From Cohnella lupini (GTDB lineage Bacteria > Bacillota > Bacilli > Paenibacillales > Paenibacillaceae), in assembly GCF_003386205.1 (NCBI RefSeq), contig NZ_QRDY01000005.1:124001-188000 (forward strand): a DNA stretch of 64,000 bases, written 5' to 3'. The notes beneath the pieces were generated by a model. The model was given only the letters and a program-made list of their open reading frames with translations. It did not search any database and was not told where the DNA came from. The position numbers and the translations under genes are program-made. Shown here piece by piece: positions 39,449-48,544 of the stretch (the stretch's first letter is position 1; every line of letters begins with the position of its first letter).

Positions 39449-41239
39449 TTATTTGTATAACGGTCCGAAGTTGCTGCAAGCGCGATAGTCCGCGCTCTCC
39501 GCGTTGTCCGTGCCGAACAGTCCCCATACGCGCGGACGGAAAATTTTCTCGTCCGGCACGTTATGCATGCTGACCGGAATACGCAGCATGGAAGCGAGCG
39601 TGATCAGATCCGCGCCGATATGCCCGAAGCTGATCGAACCGTGGTTAGCGCCCCAGTTATCCATGACGTCGTATACGTTCTTGAAGGAGCCTTTTCCGGT
39701 AACGATCGGAGCAAACCAAGTCGTAGGCCACGTCGGATCCGTCCGTTTGTCGAGGATGTCATGAACGTTCGCGGGCAGATCCACGGAATAACCTTCCGCG
39801 ATTTGCAATACCGGTCCGATTCCTTTGACCATGTTCAGACGGGACATCGTCATCGGCATGCCGCCGCGAGTCAGGAAATCGGAGGAATAGCCGCCCCCGC
39901 GGAAATATTCGACGGACGCCGGACGCCAAGAGGTCGCATCCAGACACTTCTGCGCTTCCTCCTCGGAGATTTCCCAGAACGGCTTCATAGCCGGTTTGCC
40001 GTCTTTCGTTTGCTCTCCCGTGCCGTCCATCGTCGCCGAGCCGGAGTTGATCAAGTGAAGGATTCCGTGCTCCGCGGCGCCGGTCAGCTTGTGGCCCGTT
40101 ACGCGTTCGACCGAATCCGGACTCCAGTAAGTGCGCACGTCAGCGAAGATTTGCGCCGTGTTGGTCAGCAAGTTACCGAAAAGCATTACCGCTCCGTTCA
40201 AGCTATCGTTCTCGGTTGCCACCATGTAAGGCGCGCGAATGCCGTTCCAGTCGAACGAGGAATTCAAGATCGTCTCCATGAAGTCGCCGTTAGGGAAATG
40301 GTCCGTCCATTGGCGCTGTCCTTGGAAGCCGGAAACGATCGCGTTATGCCCTTGCGCTTCTTCGCCGAAGCCGATCTCGGCCAAACGCGGATTGCCGATC
40401 ATCAAATCGCGGGCGATAATCGTCATCTTCACGACGGTTTCCCAATCCTGATCTTTTTTGTCGCGAGTCATTTGGATATTGGCCGAATTGTTGTCCGGAC
40501 CTTCGATGCAGTTCTTCTTCACCCATGCAAACGCTTTCTCGTATTCGATGGGATCATAGATATTTTCTTCGATACGGCGAACGAATTCGCTCATGTCGAT
40601 ATATTCCGTACGCAAGCCAAGGAATTCTTGGAAGAAGCTATCGTTCACGATCGATCCGGCGATTCCCATGGATACGGATCCCATCGACAAATACGATTTG
40701 CCTTTCATAAGGGCAACGGCAAGTCCCGCTTTCGCGAATCCGAGCAATTTTCCTTTTACGTCTTCGGGAACATCCGTAGTACCCGCATCCTGCACGTCGT
40801 TTCCGTAAATACCGAATGCAGGCAAGCCCTTCTGCGCATAAGCGGACAAAACCGCCGCCAAATACACCGCGCCCGGACGTTCCGTGCCGTTAAAGCCCCA
40901 AACCGCCTTCGGGATCGAAGGATCCATGTCCATCGTTTCAGTGCCGTAACACCAGCAAGGAGTTACCGTGATCGATACGCCGACGTTTTCCCTTGCGAAC
41001 TTGGAAGCCGCCGCCGCGGATTCGGCGACGCCGCCGATCGTCGAGTCGGCAATGACGCATTCTACGGGAGATCCGTCAGGATAACGAAGGTTTTCGGAAA
41101 ATAGCTTCGCCACGCCGATCGCCATATTCATCGTTTGGTCTTCGAGAGATTCGCGTACGCCGTTGCGTCTGCCGTCGATCGTGGGACGAATGCCGATTTT
41201 CGGAAATCCGCCGTTCCATCTGAAATTTTGCTCTGCCAT
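39449..41239 (-). CDS. fucI: L-fucose isomerase
   Basis: 596 residues, the normal FucI length. The start is ATG 41239, after GGAGG. Text such as [35 protein letters not shown] and [14 protein letters not shown] is typical; the manganese ligands Glu, Asp and His fall in the family's central and C-terminal regions. Converts L-fucose to L-fuculose. First gene of fucI-fucA-kinase-fucU, with a strong promoter and LacI/cre-like operator. Confidence 0.95.
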   Translation of the reverse strand: MAEQNFRWNGGFPKIGIRPTIDGRRNGVRESLEDQTMNMAIGVAKLFSENLRYPDGSPVECVIADSTIGGVAESAAAASKFARENVGVSITVTPCWCYGTETMDMDPSIPKAVWGFNGTERPGAVYLAAVLSAYAQKGLPAFGIYGNDVQDAGTTDVPEDVKGKLLGFAKAGLAVALMKGKSYLSMGSVSMGIAGSIVNDSFFQEFLGLRTEYIDMSEFVRRIEENIYDPIEYEKAFAWVKKNCIEGPDNNSANIQMTRDKKDQDWETVVKMTIIARDLMIGNPRLAEIGFGEEAQGHNAIVSGFQGQRQWTDHFPNGDFMETILNSSFDWNGIRAPYMVATENDSLNGAVMLFGNLLTNTAQIFADVRTYWSPDSVERVTGHKLTGAAEHGILHLINSGSATMDGTGEQTKDGKPAMKPFWEISEEEAQKCLDATSWRPASVEYFRGGGYSSDFLTRGGMPMTMSRLNMVKGIGPVLQIAEGYSVDLPANVHDILDKRTDPTWPTTWFAPIVTGKGSFKNVYDVMDNWGANHGSISFGHIGADLITLASMLRIPVSMHNVPDEKIFRPRVWGLFGTDNAESADYRACSNFGPLYK

Positions 41240-41269
41240 CGTATAATAGCCTCCAAAAGATAAAATAAT

Positions 41270-41281
41270 GTTACCGATAAC
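41270..41281. promoter_or_regulatory. LacI-type operator in the fucI leader
   Basis: GTTACCGATAAC is palindromic at 5 of 6 positions per arm. It lies just downstream of the fucI -10, where a repressor would block initiation. Confidence 0.5.
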
Positions 41282-41284
41282 CTT

Positions 41285-41313
41285 AAATTATCAGGGTAAG
41301 CGCTTGCTGTCAA
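41285..41313 (-). promoter_or_regulatory. fucI promoter with operator/cre in the spacer
   Basis: Minus strand: -35 TTGACA (41313-41308), 17-base spacer GCAAGCGCTTACCCTGA, -10 TAATTT (41290-41285). The spacer holds GCAAGCGCTTAC, which is nearly palindromic and matches 12 of 14 positions of the cre consensus TGNAARCGNWWWCA when extended. CcpA or the divergent LacI protein could bind here. Confidence 0.65.
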
Positions 41314-41332
41314 TTCTTTAATTTTGTAAGAT
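41304..41332 (+). promoter_or_regulatory. lacI-type gene promoter
   Basis: TTGCTG (41304-41309), 17-base spacer and TAAGAT (41327-41332). It overlaps the fucI -35, so the two promoters compete and share the operator. Confidence 0.45.
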
Positions 41333-41364
41333 AAGTACAGATATTGACGAGAAGGAGCGCACTT

Positions 41365-42390
41365 ATGGTTACGATATACGATATTGCGGCCAAAGCAGGT
41401 GTCTCCGCGATGACAGTTTCAAGGGTTATCAATAACACGGGCAAAATAAGCGATAAGACGCGCACGAAAGTACGCCGAGTGATGGAGGAGCTGAACTACG
41501 TTCCCAACCACATGGCCCGAAGCTTAGTGCTTCAGCAGAGCAACTTGTTGTTCTTGTTGATTACGGATATTACCAACCCCTTCTACACCACGTTAGCGCG
41601 CGGCGCGGAGGACGCGGCCAAGAAGCACGGCTATCGCCTCCTGTTCGGCAACTCGGACGAGAACGTGGAGAAGGAAAAGGATTACGTAGATACGATATTG
41701 GCGACCAGGGCGGATGGCGTATTGGTCGCGCCTGCGGGCGATCCGTCATTGCCGCATCTGGAGACGCTTCGCAAGCATCGGGTTCCATTCGTGCTGCTCG
41801 ACCGGGAAGTGCCGGGGATGGACAGCGACGTCGTGCTCGGAGACAGCAAGGAAGGCGCGCGCAAGCTTGTAGACCATTTATCGGCGCAGGGACATAGAAG
41901 GATCGCCTTGATTAATGGTTCCCCCTACATTTCCAGCGCAAGGCTTCGGCTCGAAGGCTACAAGGAAGCTCTCAAGCTCAACGATCTCGTATACGACGAG
42001 AATTACGTACTCGAAACAGCCTTCGAACCCCGAAGCGATTTATCGGAGATCGAAAGCTGGCTGGATCGGATGAAGCCCTTGCCGTCGGCGATCGTCGCGG
42101 GCAACAACGTGCTCGCCGTCGAGGTCATACGCACCCTGCACGGTCGTGGCATTCAAGTACCGCAACAGATGTCGCTCGTCTGCTTCGACGACCTCGGTCC
42201 TTACTCCGAGATCGATCCGTTCCTGACTGTCATCGCCCAACAGGCTTACCAATTCGGCTATCTTGGCATGCAAATGCTCGTCGAGCGCATCCAACAACGC
42301 GGAGAATCCGGACTTCCCTGGAAAAAAATCGTTCTCCCCGCCGACATGATCATCCGTCGCTCGGTCGCTGCGATTTCCGCTCCAAAGTAG
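41365..42390 (+). CDS. LacI-family regulator of the fucose operon
   Basis: 341 residues. ATG 41365 has AAGGAG upstream; an extension of seven codons in the same frame is non-homologous. The N-terminal helix-turn-helix (TIYDIAAKAGVSAMTVSRVI) and hinge (VPNHMARSL) are standard, followed by a periplasmic-binding-protein-like sensor. It is divergent from fucI, with LacI-type sites in the 125-base spacer, so it is the probable fucose-responsive regulator. Inducer unproved. Confidence 0.88.
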   Translation: MVTIYDIAAKAGVSAMTVSRVINNTGKISDKTRTKVRRVMEELNYVPNHMARSLVLQQSNLLFLLITDITNPFYTTLARGAEDAAKKHGYRLLFGNSDENVEKEKDYVDTILATRADGVLVAPAGDPSLPHLETLRKHRVPFVLLDREVPGMDSDVVLGDSKEGARKLVDHLSAQGHRRIALINGSPYISSARLRLEGYKEALKLNDLVYDENYVLETAFEPRSDLSEIESWLDRMKPLPSAIVAGNNVLAVEVIRTLHGRGIQVPQQMSLVCFDDLGPYSEIDPFLTVIAQQAYQFGYLGMQMLVERIQQRGESGLPWKKIVLPADMIIRRSVAAISAPK

Positions 42391-42403
42391 ATTCGATTCG
42401 GTT

Positions 42404-42780
42404 GGTTGCGAGGAGTTTGGAGCCTCGTACTATCTCCGCTCTCTACAGTCGAATCGAAAGGAGATAGTGCTCGTTACTGTAGCCATACTTTTTGTGGTTG
42501 TGAGGAGTTCGGTGTTTGGTGTGTCCGCTGTAGCCATACTTTTTGTGGTTGCGAGGCGTTTGGAGCTCGGTTCGTTCGGTGTAGTAATACTATTTGTGGT
42601 TGTGAGGAGTATGGAGGCTATTTGTTACTCTCAGCCCACTTTCCGATTAATAACTCGGCCAGACCGGGTTATTAATCGGAGTAGTCGTAATTTTTGTGGT
42701 TGCACTGAGTTTGGAGCTTGGTTTGTGCGCTGTAGCCATACTTTATATGGTTGCGAGGTGTTTGCGCCCTGTTTGGGAAG
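42404..42780. repeat. 51-bp tandem repeat array
   Basis: Units begin TGTAGCCATACTTTTTGTGG at 42478, 42529 and 42580 (exact 51-base spacing), then a variant at 42680 and another at 42731 (again 51). A partial unit, GGTTGCGAGGAGTTTGG, lies at 42404. Between 42631 and 42680 one unit is replaced by other sequence containing a hairpin. Because 51 is 17 codons, one frame gives a 17-residue Cys-rich repeat (CSHTFCGCEEFG and relatives), with no evidence of translation. Confidence 0.85.
42643..42679. repeat. long hairpin inside the repeat array
   Basis: CCGATTAATAACTCGG and CCGGGTTATTAATCGG form a 16-bp stem with one G-T pair and a loop of CCAGA. It is not followed by a U-run on either strand, so it is not a typical terminator. 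Confidence 0.75.
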
Positions 42781-42804
42781 TGAATTGTACATCCCATCAT
42801 CCTC

Positions 42805-43203
42805 TCAGGATTGCTTGGGTATGTACGCTCCCTCCCTTTCAAAATCCACGATCCAGTCGCCCTTAGTGGCGGCGTAACCCGCGTCTCCCTCGACGACGAG
42901 ACCGAATAGGTTTTTTACGTCCAGATACTCTTTGCGCGTCCCGTTGTCGAACTCCAACGTTATATAATAATAAGTTCTGGACGAGTGACCCTCATGATGA
43001 CGGGCGTTGTTCCGGACATCCATCCGCTTGGCTACGACTCGCGCATGCACGGATTCACGCGGAGCGCTAGCGTTCTGGGCATATCTTACCCCCCTGAAGA
43101 TTAAGCTTCCGATAACGACGATGAATACGATACCGATAAAAATCGGGACAATCGTAAACAAGATTCCGACGCCTCCGCCAATAGGCGGTCCGTTTCCGAA
43201 CAT
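42805..43203 (-). CDS. DUF2500 family protein
   Basis: 132 residues. A short Gly-rich N-terminus and one membrane helix (about 12-38) precede a beta-rich DUF2500 domain (ARVVAKRMDVRNNARHHEGH and TYYYITLEFDNGTRKEY). Function unknown. TAAGGAGGA ribosome site. It lies between two repeat sets. Confidence 0.85.
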   Translation of the reverse strand: MFGNGPPIGGGVGILFTIVPIFIGIVFIVVIGSLIFRGVRYAQNASAPRESVHARVVAKRMDVRNNARHHEGHSSRTYYYITLEFDNGTRKEYLDVKNLFGLVVEGDAGYAATKGDWIVDFEREGAYIPKQS

Positions 43204-43242
43204 GGTTGTTCCTCCTTATCGCTTAACTGCTTTTTAATCCGG

Positions 43243-43370
43243 CCCGCGAATGTCGCAGTTGTCGAACTAACTTCCATTTATTTAACGCATCCTACCCGCA
43301 AATGTCGCAATTATCGATCGAACTTATTTTGCGAATTCACGCAACCCGCCAACGAATATCCAATTAGAGC
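43243..43370. repeat. second ~51-bp repeat set
   Basis: CCCGCGAATGTCGCA at 43243 recurs as CCCGCAAATGTCGCA at 43295 and as CCCGCCAACGAATATC at 43345, with spacings of 52 and 50 bases. The units share TCGAAC-TTA-like text. The third unit is degenerate. Confidence 0.5.
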
Positions 43371-43380
43371 GACCGATTCT

Positions 43381-44133
43381 TCAATCCTCGAACAATTCCT
43401 TAAGCATTCTTTCCTTATCGTTCAGGAACCGCTTCATGATCGCGTAATGGTCGGTTTCCTCCAACGTCGTCGTTTGGATACCCTCCGGCGTCATTTCGTA
43501 CATGATCGAGTCGGGATAAGCCATCAATATCGGTGAATGAGTAGCGATGATGAATTGTGAATCCCTCCCGACAAGCTGGTGGATCCTGGCGAGCATGGAC
43601 ATTTGTCGGAGCGGCGATAAGGCTGCCTCAGGCTCGTCCAGAATGTAGAGACCTTGCCCTCCGAATCGATGTATGAACGTGGCGAAGAACGATTCTCCGT
43701 GAGATTGCTCGTGCAGCGATTTTCCTCCATACGAGGAAATGATCGACGATCCGCCTAAGGGATCGCGATCCATCTCTTCGATGCTGGTAGCCAGATTATA
43801 GTAGCTTTCCGCACGAAAAAAGAACCCGTCGCGCGCTTTGCGCACGCCTCTTATCAAACGTATGAACTCGTGCAGATTAGAGTGGGTAGCTTCGGTAGAG
43901 AACGTAAAGTTTTTGGTGCCGCCTTCCGGATTGAATCCCCAGGCAACGGCAATCGATTCCATCAAAGTCGATTTTCCCATGCCGTTCTCGCCGATTATGT
44001 AAGTCACTTTCGGATGAAGCTCCAGCTTGCCGAGCTCCCGAACCGCCGCTAGATTAAACGGATAACGATCAAAATCCGGAACCCTCGACCGATCCAGCTC
44101 GATTGCCCGCAAAAAAGTTTCGTGTAGGTACAT
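43381..44133 (-). CDS. Stand-alone AAA-type ATPase (ABC/SMC fold)
   Basis: 250 residues from ATG 44133, preceded by GGGGGGAGAG. Walker A IIGENGMGKSTLM lies near residue 50, a signature-like SHGESF near 145, Walker B LYILDEPEAAL near 165 and the switch His in IIATHSPIL near 205. No coiled-coil arm is present, so it is shorter than RecF/SMC. Such orphan ATPases (OLD/RecF-like) have no firm role. Single gene with an open neighbourhood; not part of a recognisable defence pair. Confidence 0.8.
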   Translation of the reverse strand: MYLHETFLRAIELDRSRVPDFDRYPFNLAAVRELGKLELHPKVTYIIGENGMGKSTLMESIAVAWGFNPEGGTKNFTFSTEATHSNLHEFIRLIRGVRKARDGFFFRAESYYNLATSIEEMDRDPLGGSSIISSYGGKSLHEQSHGESFFATFIHRFGGQGLYILDEPEAALSPLRQMSMLARIHQLVGRDSQFIIATHSPILMAYPDSIMYEMTPEGIQTTTLEETDHYAIMKRFLNDKERMLKELFED

Positions 44134-44223
44134 CGCTCGCTCTCCCCCCGAATCCACTCAACAGAGCTTCTCTTAGCAAGTATAATAGTACTCCCTTCGG
44201 AAAATCCAGCAAGTGTATCGCTC

Positions 44224-44262
44224 GAAAAAAAGAGCCAACCCGCAAAATCATGCAGGCTGACC
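44224..44262 (-). terminator. terminator of the nitroreductase gene
   Basis: On the minus strand GTCAGCCTGCA pairs with TGCGGGTTGGC (some G-T pairs), then TC and a T-run at about 44230-44224. Confidence 0.65.
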
Positions 44263-44273
44263 CATTTTTAATT

Positions 44274-44849
44274 CTAGCTTTCCAGCCAGACGGTTTTTTC
44301 GGTTCCCGGCGTCCGTTTGCCTACCGGCGAAGGCATGTCGGGATAGCCGATGAAAATAAGGCCGACGACTTGCTCGCTGCCCGCGAACCCGAGCGCTTCC
44401 TTCATCTTCGTGTGATACGCGGGATCGCCCGTGCGCCATACCGCCCCAAGCCCGCTTGCATGCGCCATCAGAAGCAAGTTCTGCACGGCGGCATGCGCGG
44501 CCGCGAGTTCCTCGGCCGGATTCGCGCGCGGCTCCGACGACGGAACGCACACCGCCGCGATGACGACAGGGGAGCGGAACGCTTTGGCTACTTCTTTCTC
44601 CAGCCGCAACGCCAGCTCTTCCTCGCTTAATCCTTGAATCGTTTCCGCAGCGATATCCGCGTAAGCTTGACCGAGAACGCGTCTGCCTTCCCCGGTCATC
44701 ACGACGAATTTCCAAGGCTCCGTACCGAAATGATTCGGTGCCCAAACCGCCGCTTCGATTAAGCTTTCTACGACTTCCTTCGGAACCGGATCGCTTTTCA
44801 CCTTGCCGATGCTGCGCCGTCCCCGAATGATCTCCTCCAAAGTACCCAT
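44274..44849 (-). CDS. Nitroreductase-family protein
   Basis: 191 residues. FMN contacts are recognisable: RRSIGKVKSDPVP near residue 10, WAPNHFGTEPWKFVVM near 40, and GLGAVWRTGDPAYH. ATG 44849 is preferred over the ATG two codons earlier, which abuts the AAGAGG site. Substrate unknown. Confidence 0.88.
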   Translation of the reverse strand: MGTLEEIIRGRRSIGKVKSDPVPKEVVESLIEAAVWAPNHFGTEPWKFVVMTGEGRRVLGQAYADIAAETIQGLSEEELALRLEKEVAKAFRSPVVIAAVCVPSSEPRANPAEELAAAHAAVQNLLLMAHASGLGAVWRTGDPAYHTKMKEALGFAGSEQVVGLIFIGYPDMPSPVGKRTPGTEKTVWLES

Positions 44850-44891
44850 GAACATCCTCTTTCCCGCTGCTGATTTCCCGTCTTGTCTTGC

Positions 44892-46808
44892 TTAAACTAC
44901 GCTCTGTTGCATACCGCCGCCGACGAATTGGCTGTTGTATAGATCCGCGTAGAATCCGCCCTGCGACAGCAACTCCTCGTGCGTGCCTTTCTCTACGACG
45001 CTTCCGTGATTCATGACGAGGATCAAATCCGCGTCCCGGATCGTGGATAATCGATGCGCAATGACGAAGCTCGTTCTGTCCTGCATCAGCTCGTGCATCG
45101 CCTTCTGGATATAGATCTCCGTCCGCGTGTCGACGCTGCTCGTCGCTTCGTCCAGAATCAGGATGGCGGGATCGGCCAATATCGCCCGAGCGATCGTCAA
45201 CAATTGCTTCTGGCCTTGCGACAGATTGGATGCCTCTTCATTTAACACCGTATCGTAGCCCTCGGGCAAGGTCCGAATGAAATGATCCGCGTGAGCGGCT
45301 CTTGCGGCTTCGATGATTTCCGCCTCGGTCGTTCCTACACGTCCATATGCAATGTTGTCGCGAATCGTGCCGTTGAACAGCCAAGTATCTTGAAGAACCA
45401 TTCCGAACAGGCTGCGAAGGTTGCCCCTTTTCATACGGGTAATGTCGGTGCCGTCGATCGTAATGCTGCCCTCGTTGACTTCGTAAAATCTCATGAGCAG
45501 GTTGACCAAGGTCGTTTTCCCCGCACCCGTCGGTCCGACGATCGCCACCATTTGCCCGCTTTTCACTTCGATGTCCATATTCTCGATCAGCATCGCGTCT
45601 TCCTTGTAGCCGAAGCTCACTCCGCGCAACGCGACGTCGCCTTTAGGCGCCGCAAGCTTGACGTCGGAGCCGCCAGCCGCTTCCGGAATTTCTTCTTCCT
45701 CGTCCAACAATTCGAATACGCGCTCGGCCGACGCGATCGTCGATTGAATGATGTTGGCGATATTCGCCGTTTGCACGAGCGGCATGGAAAATTGGCGAGC
45801 GTATTGAATGAATGCCTGAATGTTACCGATCGATATGTTGCCGTTCGTAACCATGATTCCGCCGACTACGCTTATGAACACGTATCCGATGTTGCTGACC
45901 ATGCTCATCAGGGGCATGATGTTCCCCGAGACGAACTGGGCTTTCCAACCGGATTCGTATAACCGTTCGTTGATCGTGTCGAATTTCTCTACGGATATAT
46001 TTTCTTGCCCGTAAGCCTTGACGATCTTATGGCCTGAAAACATTTCCTCGACATGCCCGTTCAATTTCCCCAATTCCATCTGTTGGGCTTTGAAGTGCTT
46101 CTGGGAGCGCCCCGCGGCTCCCTTGATGACGATCATGGAGAGCGGGAGCGTCAACAGCAGAATCAACGTCAACCAAGGGCTGATCGTCAGCATCATGATA
46201 ATGACGCCTAATATCGTGATGACCGACGTAATCAATTGGGTTAAACTCTGCTGCAGCGTATTGCTGATATTATCGACGTCGTTAACCGCCCGGCTCAGAA
46301 TTTCGCCATGGGTCTTGCTGTCGAAGTATTTGAGCGGTAGCTTGCCCAGCTTCGCGTTAACTTCGTTGCGCAATCCGTACACCGTTTTCTGCGCGACGCC
46401 GGCCATTAGGAAACCTTGGATATAGCTGAAAATAGAACTCACTACGTATAATCCCGCCAGGAAAACGACGATCTGCCAAATACCCGGAAGATCGAAGCTC
46501 GCGTTCGGGTCGCCGTTTAATCTGCCCATCATGCCGGCGAACAGCTTCGTCGTCGCTTCGCCTAATATTTTAGGACTGAATATCGCGAAAGCCGTGCTGA
46601 GTATCGCCGTCACGAGCACGGCCAGAAGCTTGATCCGCTGCGGCCGCAAATACCCCATCAGCCTACGTAATGTACCTTTGAAATTTTTGGCCTTCTGCAC
46701 GGGCATGCCCATGCCGCCCATACCGCCCATTCCTCCGCCCATCGGACCTCTTCCGGGACCGCCCGGAGCCGGGCCTTTCGCCATGTTCCCGCCACGTTGC
46801 TCGCTCAT
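44892..46808 (-). CDS. ABC exporter subunit, half transporter with canonical ATPase (YfiC type)
   Basis: 638 residues. A Gly/Met-rich start (residues about 9-38) precedes six membrane helices (about 60-350) and the ATPase: Walker A GPTGAGKTTLVN, signature LSQGQKQL (LSGGQ altered), Walker B LILDEATSSVD with catalytic Glu, and switch His in AHRLST. It overlaps the upstream half-transporter gene by 4 bases, and GGAGGAA lies before its ATG. The two form a heterodimeric exporter; substrate unknown, often drugs. Confidence 0.9.
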   Translation of the reverse strand: MSEQRGGNMAKGPAPGGPGRGPMGGGMGGMGGMGMPVQKAKNFKGTLRRLMGYLRPQRIKLLAVLVTAILSTAFAIFSPKILGEATTKLFAGMMGRLNGDPNASFDLPGIWQIVVFLAGLYVVSSIFSYIQGFLMAGVAQKTVYGLRNEVNAKLGKLPLKYFDSKTHGEILSRAVNDVDNISNTLQQSLTQLITSVITILGVIIMMLTISPWLTLILLLTLPLSMIVIKGAAGRSQKHFKAQQMELGKLNGHVEEMFSGHKIVKAYGQENISVEKFDTINERLYESGWKAQFVSGNIMPLMSMVSNIGYVFISVVGGIMVTNGNISIGNIQAFIQYARQFSMPLVQTANIANIIQSTIASAERVFELLDEEEEIPEAAGGSDVKLAAPKGDVALRGVSFGYKEDAMLIENMDIEVKSGQMVAIVGPTGAGKTTLVNLLMRFYEVNEGSITIDGTDITRMKRGNLRSLFGMVLQDTWLFNGTIRDNIAYGRVGTTEAEIIEAARAAHADHFIRTLPEGYDTVLNEEASNLSQGQKQLLTIARAILADPAILILDEATSSVDTRTEIYIQKAMHELMQDRTSFVIAHRLSTIRDADLILVMNHGSVVEKGTHEELLSQGGFYADLYNSQFVGGGMQQSVV

Positions 46809-48544
46809 GCGATTTCCTCCTCGGACAGCTGCGAAGATACGATCTCGCGATACACGTCGCAGCTAGCCATTAACTCGCGATGATTCCCGTTGCCTACGAT
46901 ACGGCCTTCATCCAATACCAGAATACGGTCCGCGTCCATGACCGTGCTTACCCGTTGCGCTACGATGATGACGGTCGCTTCCGTCGTTTCGCCCTTCAAC
47001 GCCGCCCTTAGCTTGGCGTCGGTCTTGAAATCGAGCGCGGAGAAGCTATCGTCGAACAGATAAATCTGCGGCTTCCTTACGAGAGCTCTGGCGATCGACA
47101 AGCGCTGCTTCTGACCCCCGGATAGATTAGAGCCGCCTTGCGAAATCGGAGCTTCGTATCTTTCAGGCAAATCCTCGATAAACTCGCTGGCTTGAGCGGT
47201 CTCCGATGCTCTCTTGACCTCGGCGTCGGTCGCGTCCGTCTTGCCGTACCGGATATTATCGGACACCGTGCCGGTGAACAATAATGCCTTCTGCGGCACT
47301 AAACCGATTTGCGAGCGAAGCTGTTCGATCGATAGCTCGCGAATATCGGTACCGTCGATCCGTACCGCTCCTTCCTCGATATCGTAGAATCTAGGAACGA
47401 GGCTTATCAACGTCGATTTACCCGATCCGGTACCTCCGATGATCGCGGTAACTTCGCCGGGCGAAGCTTGGAAGGAAATGCCGGAGATCGCCGGATTTTC
47501 CGCGCCGGGATAACGGAACGAAACGTTATCGAATTCGACTAATCCGCGAACGCTCCGGCTATCGCTCTTAGCCGCTCCGTCTTTGCGCTTTTCCTCGATG
47601 ACGGGTACCGTGTTCAGCACTTCGTTAACCCGAACGGCGGATGCGGAGGCGCGCGGTACCATTACGAACATCATCGACACCATCAGAAGCGAGAACATGA
47701 TTTGCATCGCGTACTGCAAGAAGGCCATTAAGTCTCCGACCTGCATATGTCCGCTGCTTACCCTTAAACCGCCGAACCAAATGATCGCGATCGATGAAAA
47801 ATTGAGAATAAGCATCATCATAGGCATCATGAACGCCATGATCTGATTGACTTTGATCGCTGTTTGAGTTAAATCCCCGTTAGCGTCCGCGAAACGTACC
47901 GTCTCATGCTCGAAGCGGTTGAACGAACGGATAACCCTAATGCCGGTCAGTCCTTCGCGCAGCACCAAATTTAGTTTGTCGATCTTCTTCTGCATGACTC
48001 TGAAGTACGGAATACCTTTGCTTGCGATCAGGAAAATCGTCAAAGCAAGGATAGGAATGGCGCCAACGAAAACGAGAGATAGGTGCGAGTCCTTCGAAAT
48101 CGCCATAATCAGACCTCCGACGCACATCATCGGCGCGGCGACCATCAGGCGCATCATCATGATAAGCACCTGCTGGACTTGGGTAATATCGTTAGTCGTT
48201 CGAGTTATTAGCGACGCCGTTCCGATCTTATCGAATTCCTGCAGCGAGAAATTCTCGACGTGACGGAACGTCTTGCTGCGAACGTCGCGTCCGAATCCGG
48301 CCGCAACGCGCGAAGAGAGATAGCTGGCCGCAATCGATACGACCGTCCCTACTGCCGTTACCGCTAGCATGAAACCGCCGATTTTCCAAATGTATGGAAT
48401 ATCGCCCTTCACGACGCCATCGTTAATGATGTCTGCCATCAAGGTCGGAAGATATAGCTCGCTCAAAGACTGCATCAGGATAAGTGCCATAACTGCCGCG
48501 ACCGCCCATCGATATGGGCCGAGAAATCGAAAAAGCTTAATCAT
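46805..48544 (-). CDS. ABC exporter subunit with degenerate ATPase site (YfiB type)
   Basis: 579 residues. Six membrane helices (about 15-320) and an ATPase with Walker A GGTGSGKSTLISL and signature LSGGQKQRLS. Walker B is LFDDSFSALD (Asp where Glu is catalytic) and the switch His is Gln (VAQRVST). This pattern marks the degenerate half of heterodimeric exporters. First gene of the pair, divergent from a YafY/WYL regulator. Confidence 0.9.
   Translation of the reverse strand: MIKLFRFLGPYRWAVAAVMALILMQSLSELYLPTLMADIINDGVVKGDIPYIWKIGGFMLAVTAVGTVVSIAASYLSSRVAAGFGRDVRSKTFRHVENFSLQEFDKIGTASLITRTTNDITQVQQVLIMMMRLMVAAPMMCVGGLIMAISKDSHLSLVFVGAIPILALTIFLIASKGIPYFRVMQKKIDKLNLVLREGLTGIRVIRSFNRFEHETVRFADANGDLTQTAIKVNQIMAFMMPMMMLILNFSSIAIIWFGGLRVSSGHMQVGDLMAFLQYAMQIMFSLLMVSMMFVMVPRASASAVRVNEVLNTVPVIEEKRKDGAAKSDSRSVRGLVEFDNVSFRYPGAENPAISGISFQASPGEVTAIIGGTGSGKSTLISLVPRFYDIEEGAVRIDGTDIRELSIEQLRSQIGLVPQKALLFTGTVSDNIRYGKTDATDAEVKRASETAQASEFIEDLPERYEAPISQGGSNLSGGQKQRLSIARALVRKPQIYLFDDSFSALDFKTDAKLRAALKGETTEATVIIVAQRVSTVMDADRILVLDEGRIVGNGNHRELMASCDVYREIVSSQLSEEEIA

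Larger units (their letters stand above)
42391..42804. other. non-coding stretch with tandem repeats
   Basis: 414 bases between the LacI-type gene and the DUF2500 gene. It holds the 51-bp repeat array and an internal 16-bp hairpin described separately. Two overlapping ORFs cover it, but they only translate the repeats and are not supported as genes. Confidence 0.6.

Noticed and set aside
39563-41104. A 513-codon open frame on the plus strand opposite fucI.
   Set aside because: It mirrors a strongly supported enzyme, is Arg/His-rich and has no ribosome site or family pattern; it is an antisense shadow.
42406-42877. Two overlapping plus-strand ORFs over the 51-bp array, giving Cys-rich or Val-rich 17-residue repeats.
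   Set aside because: They only translate the repeats, interrupted by the hairpin segment, with no ribosome site; kept as a repeat rather than a gene.
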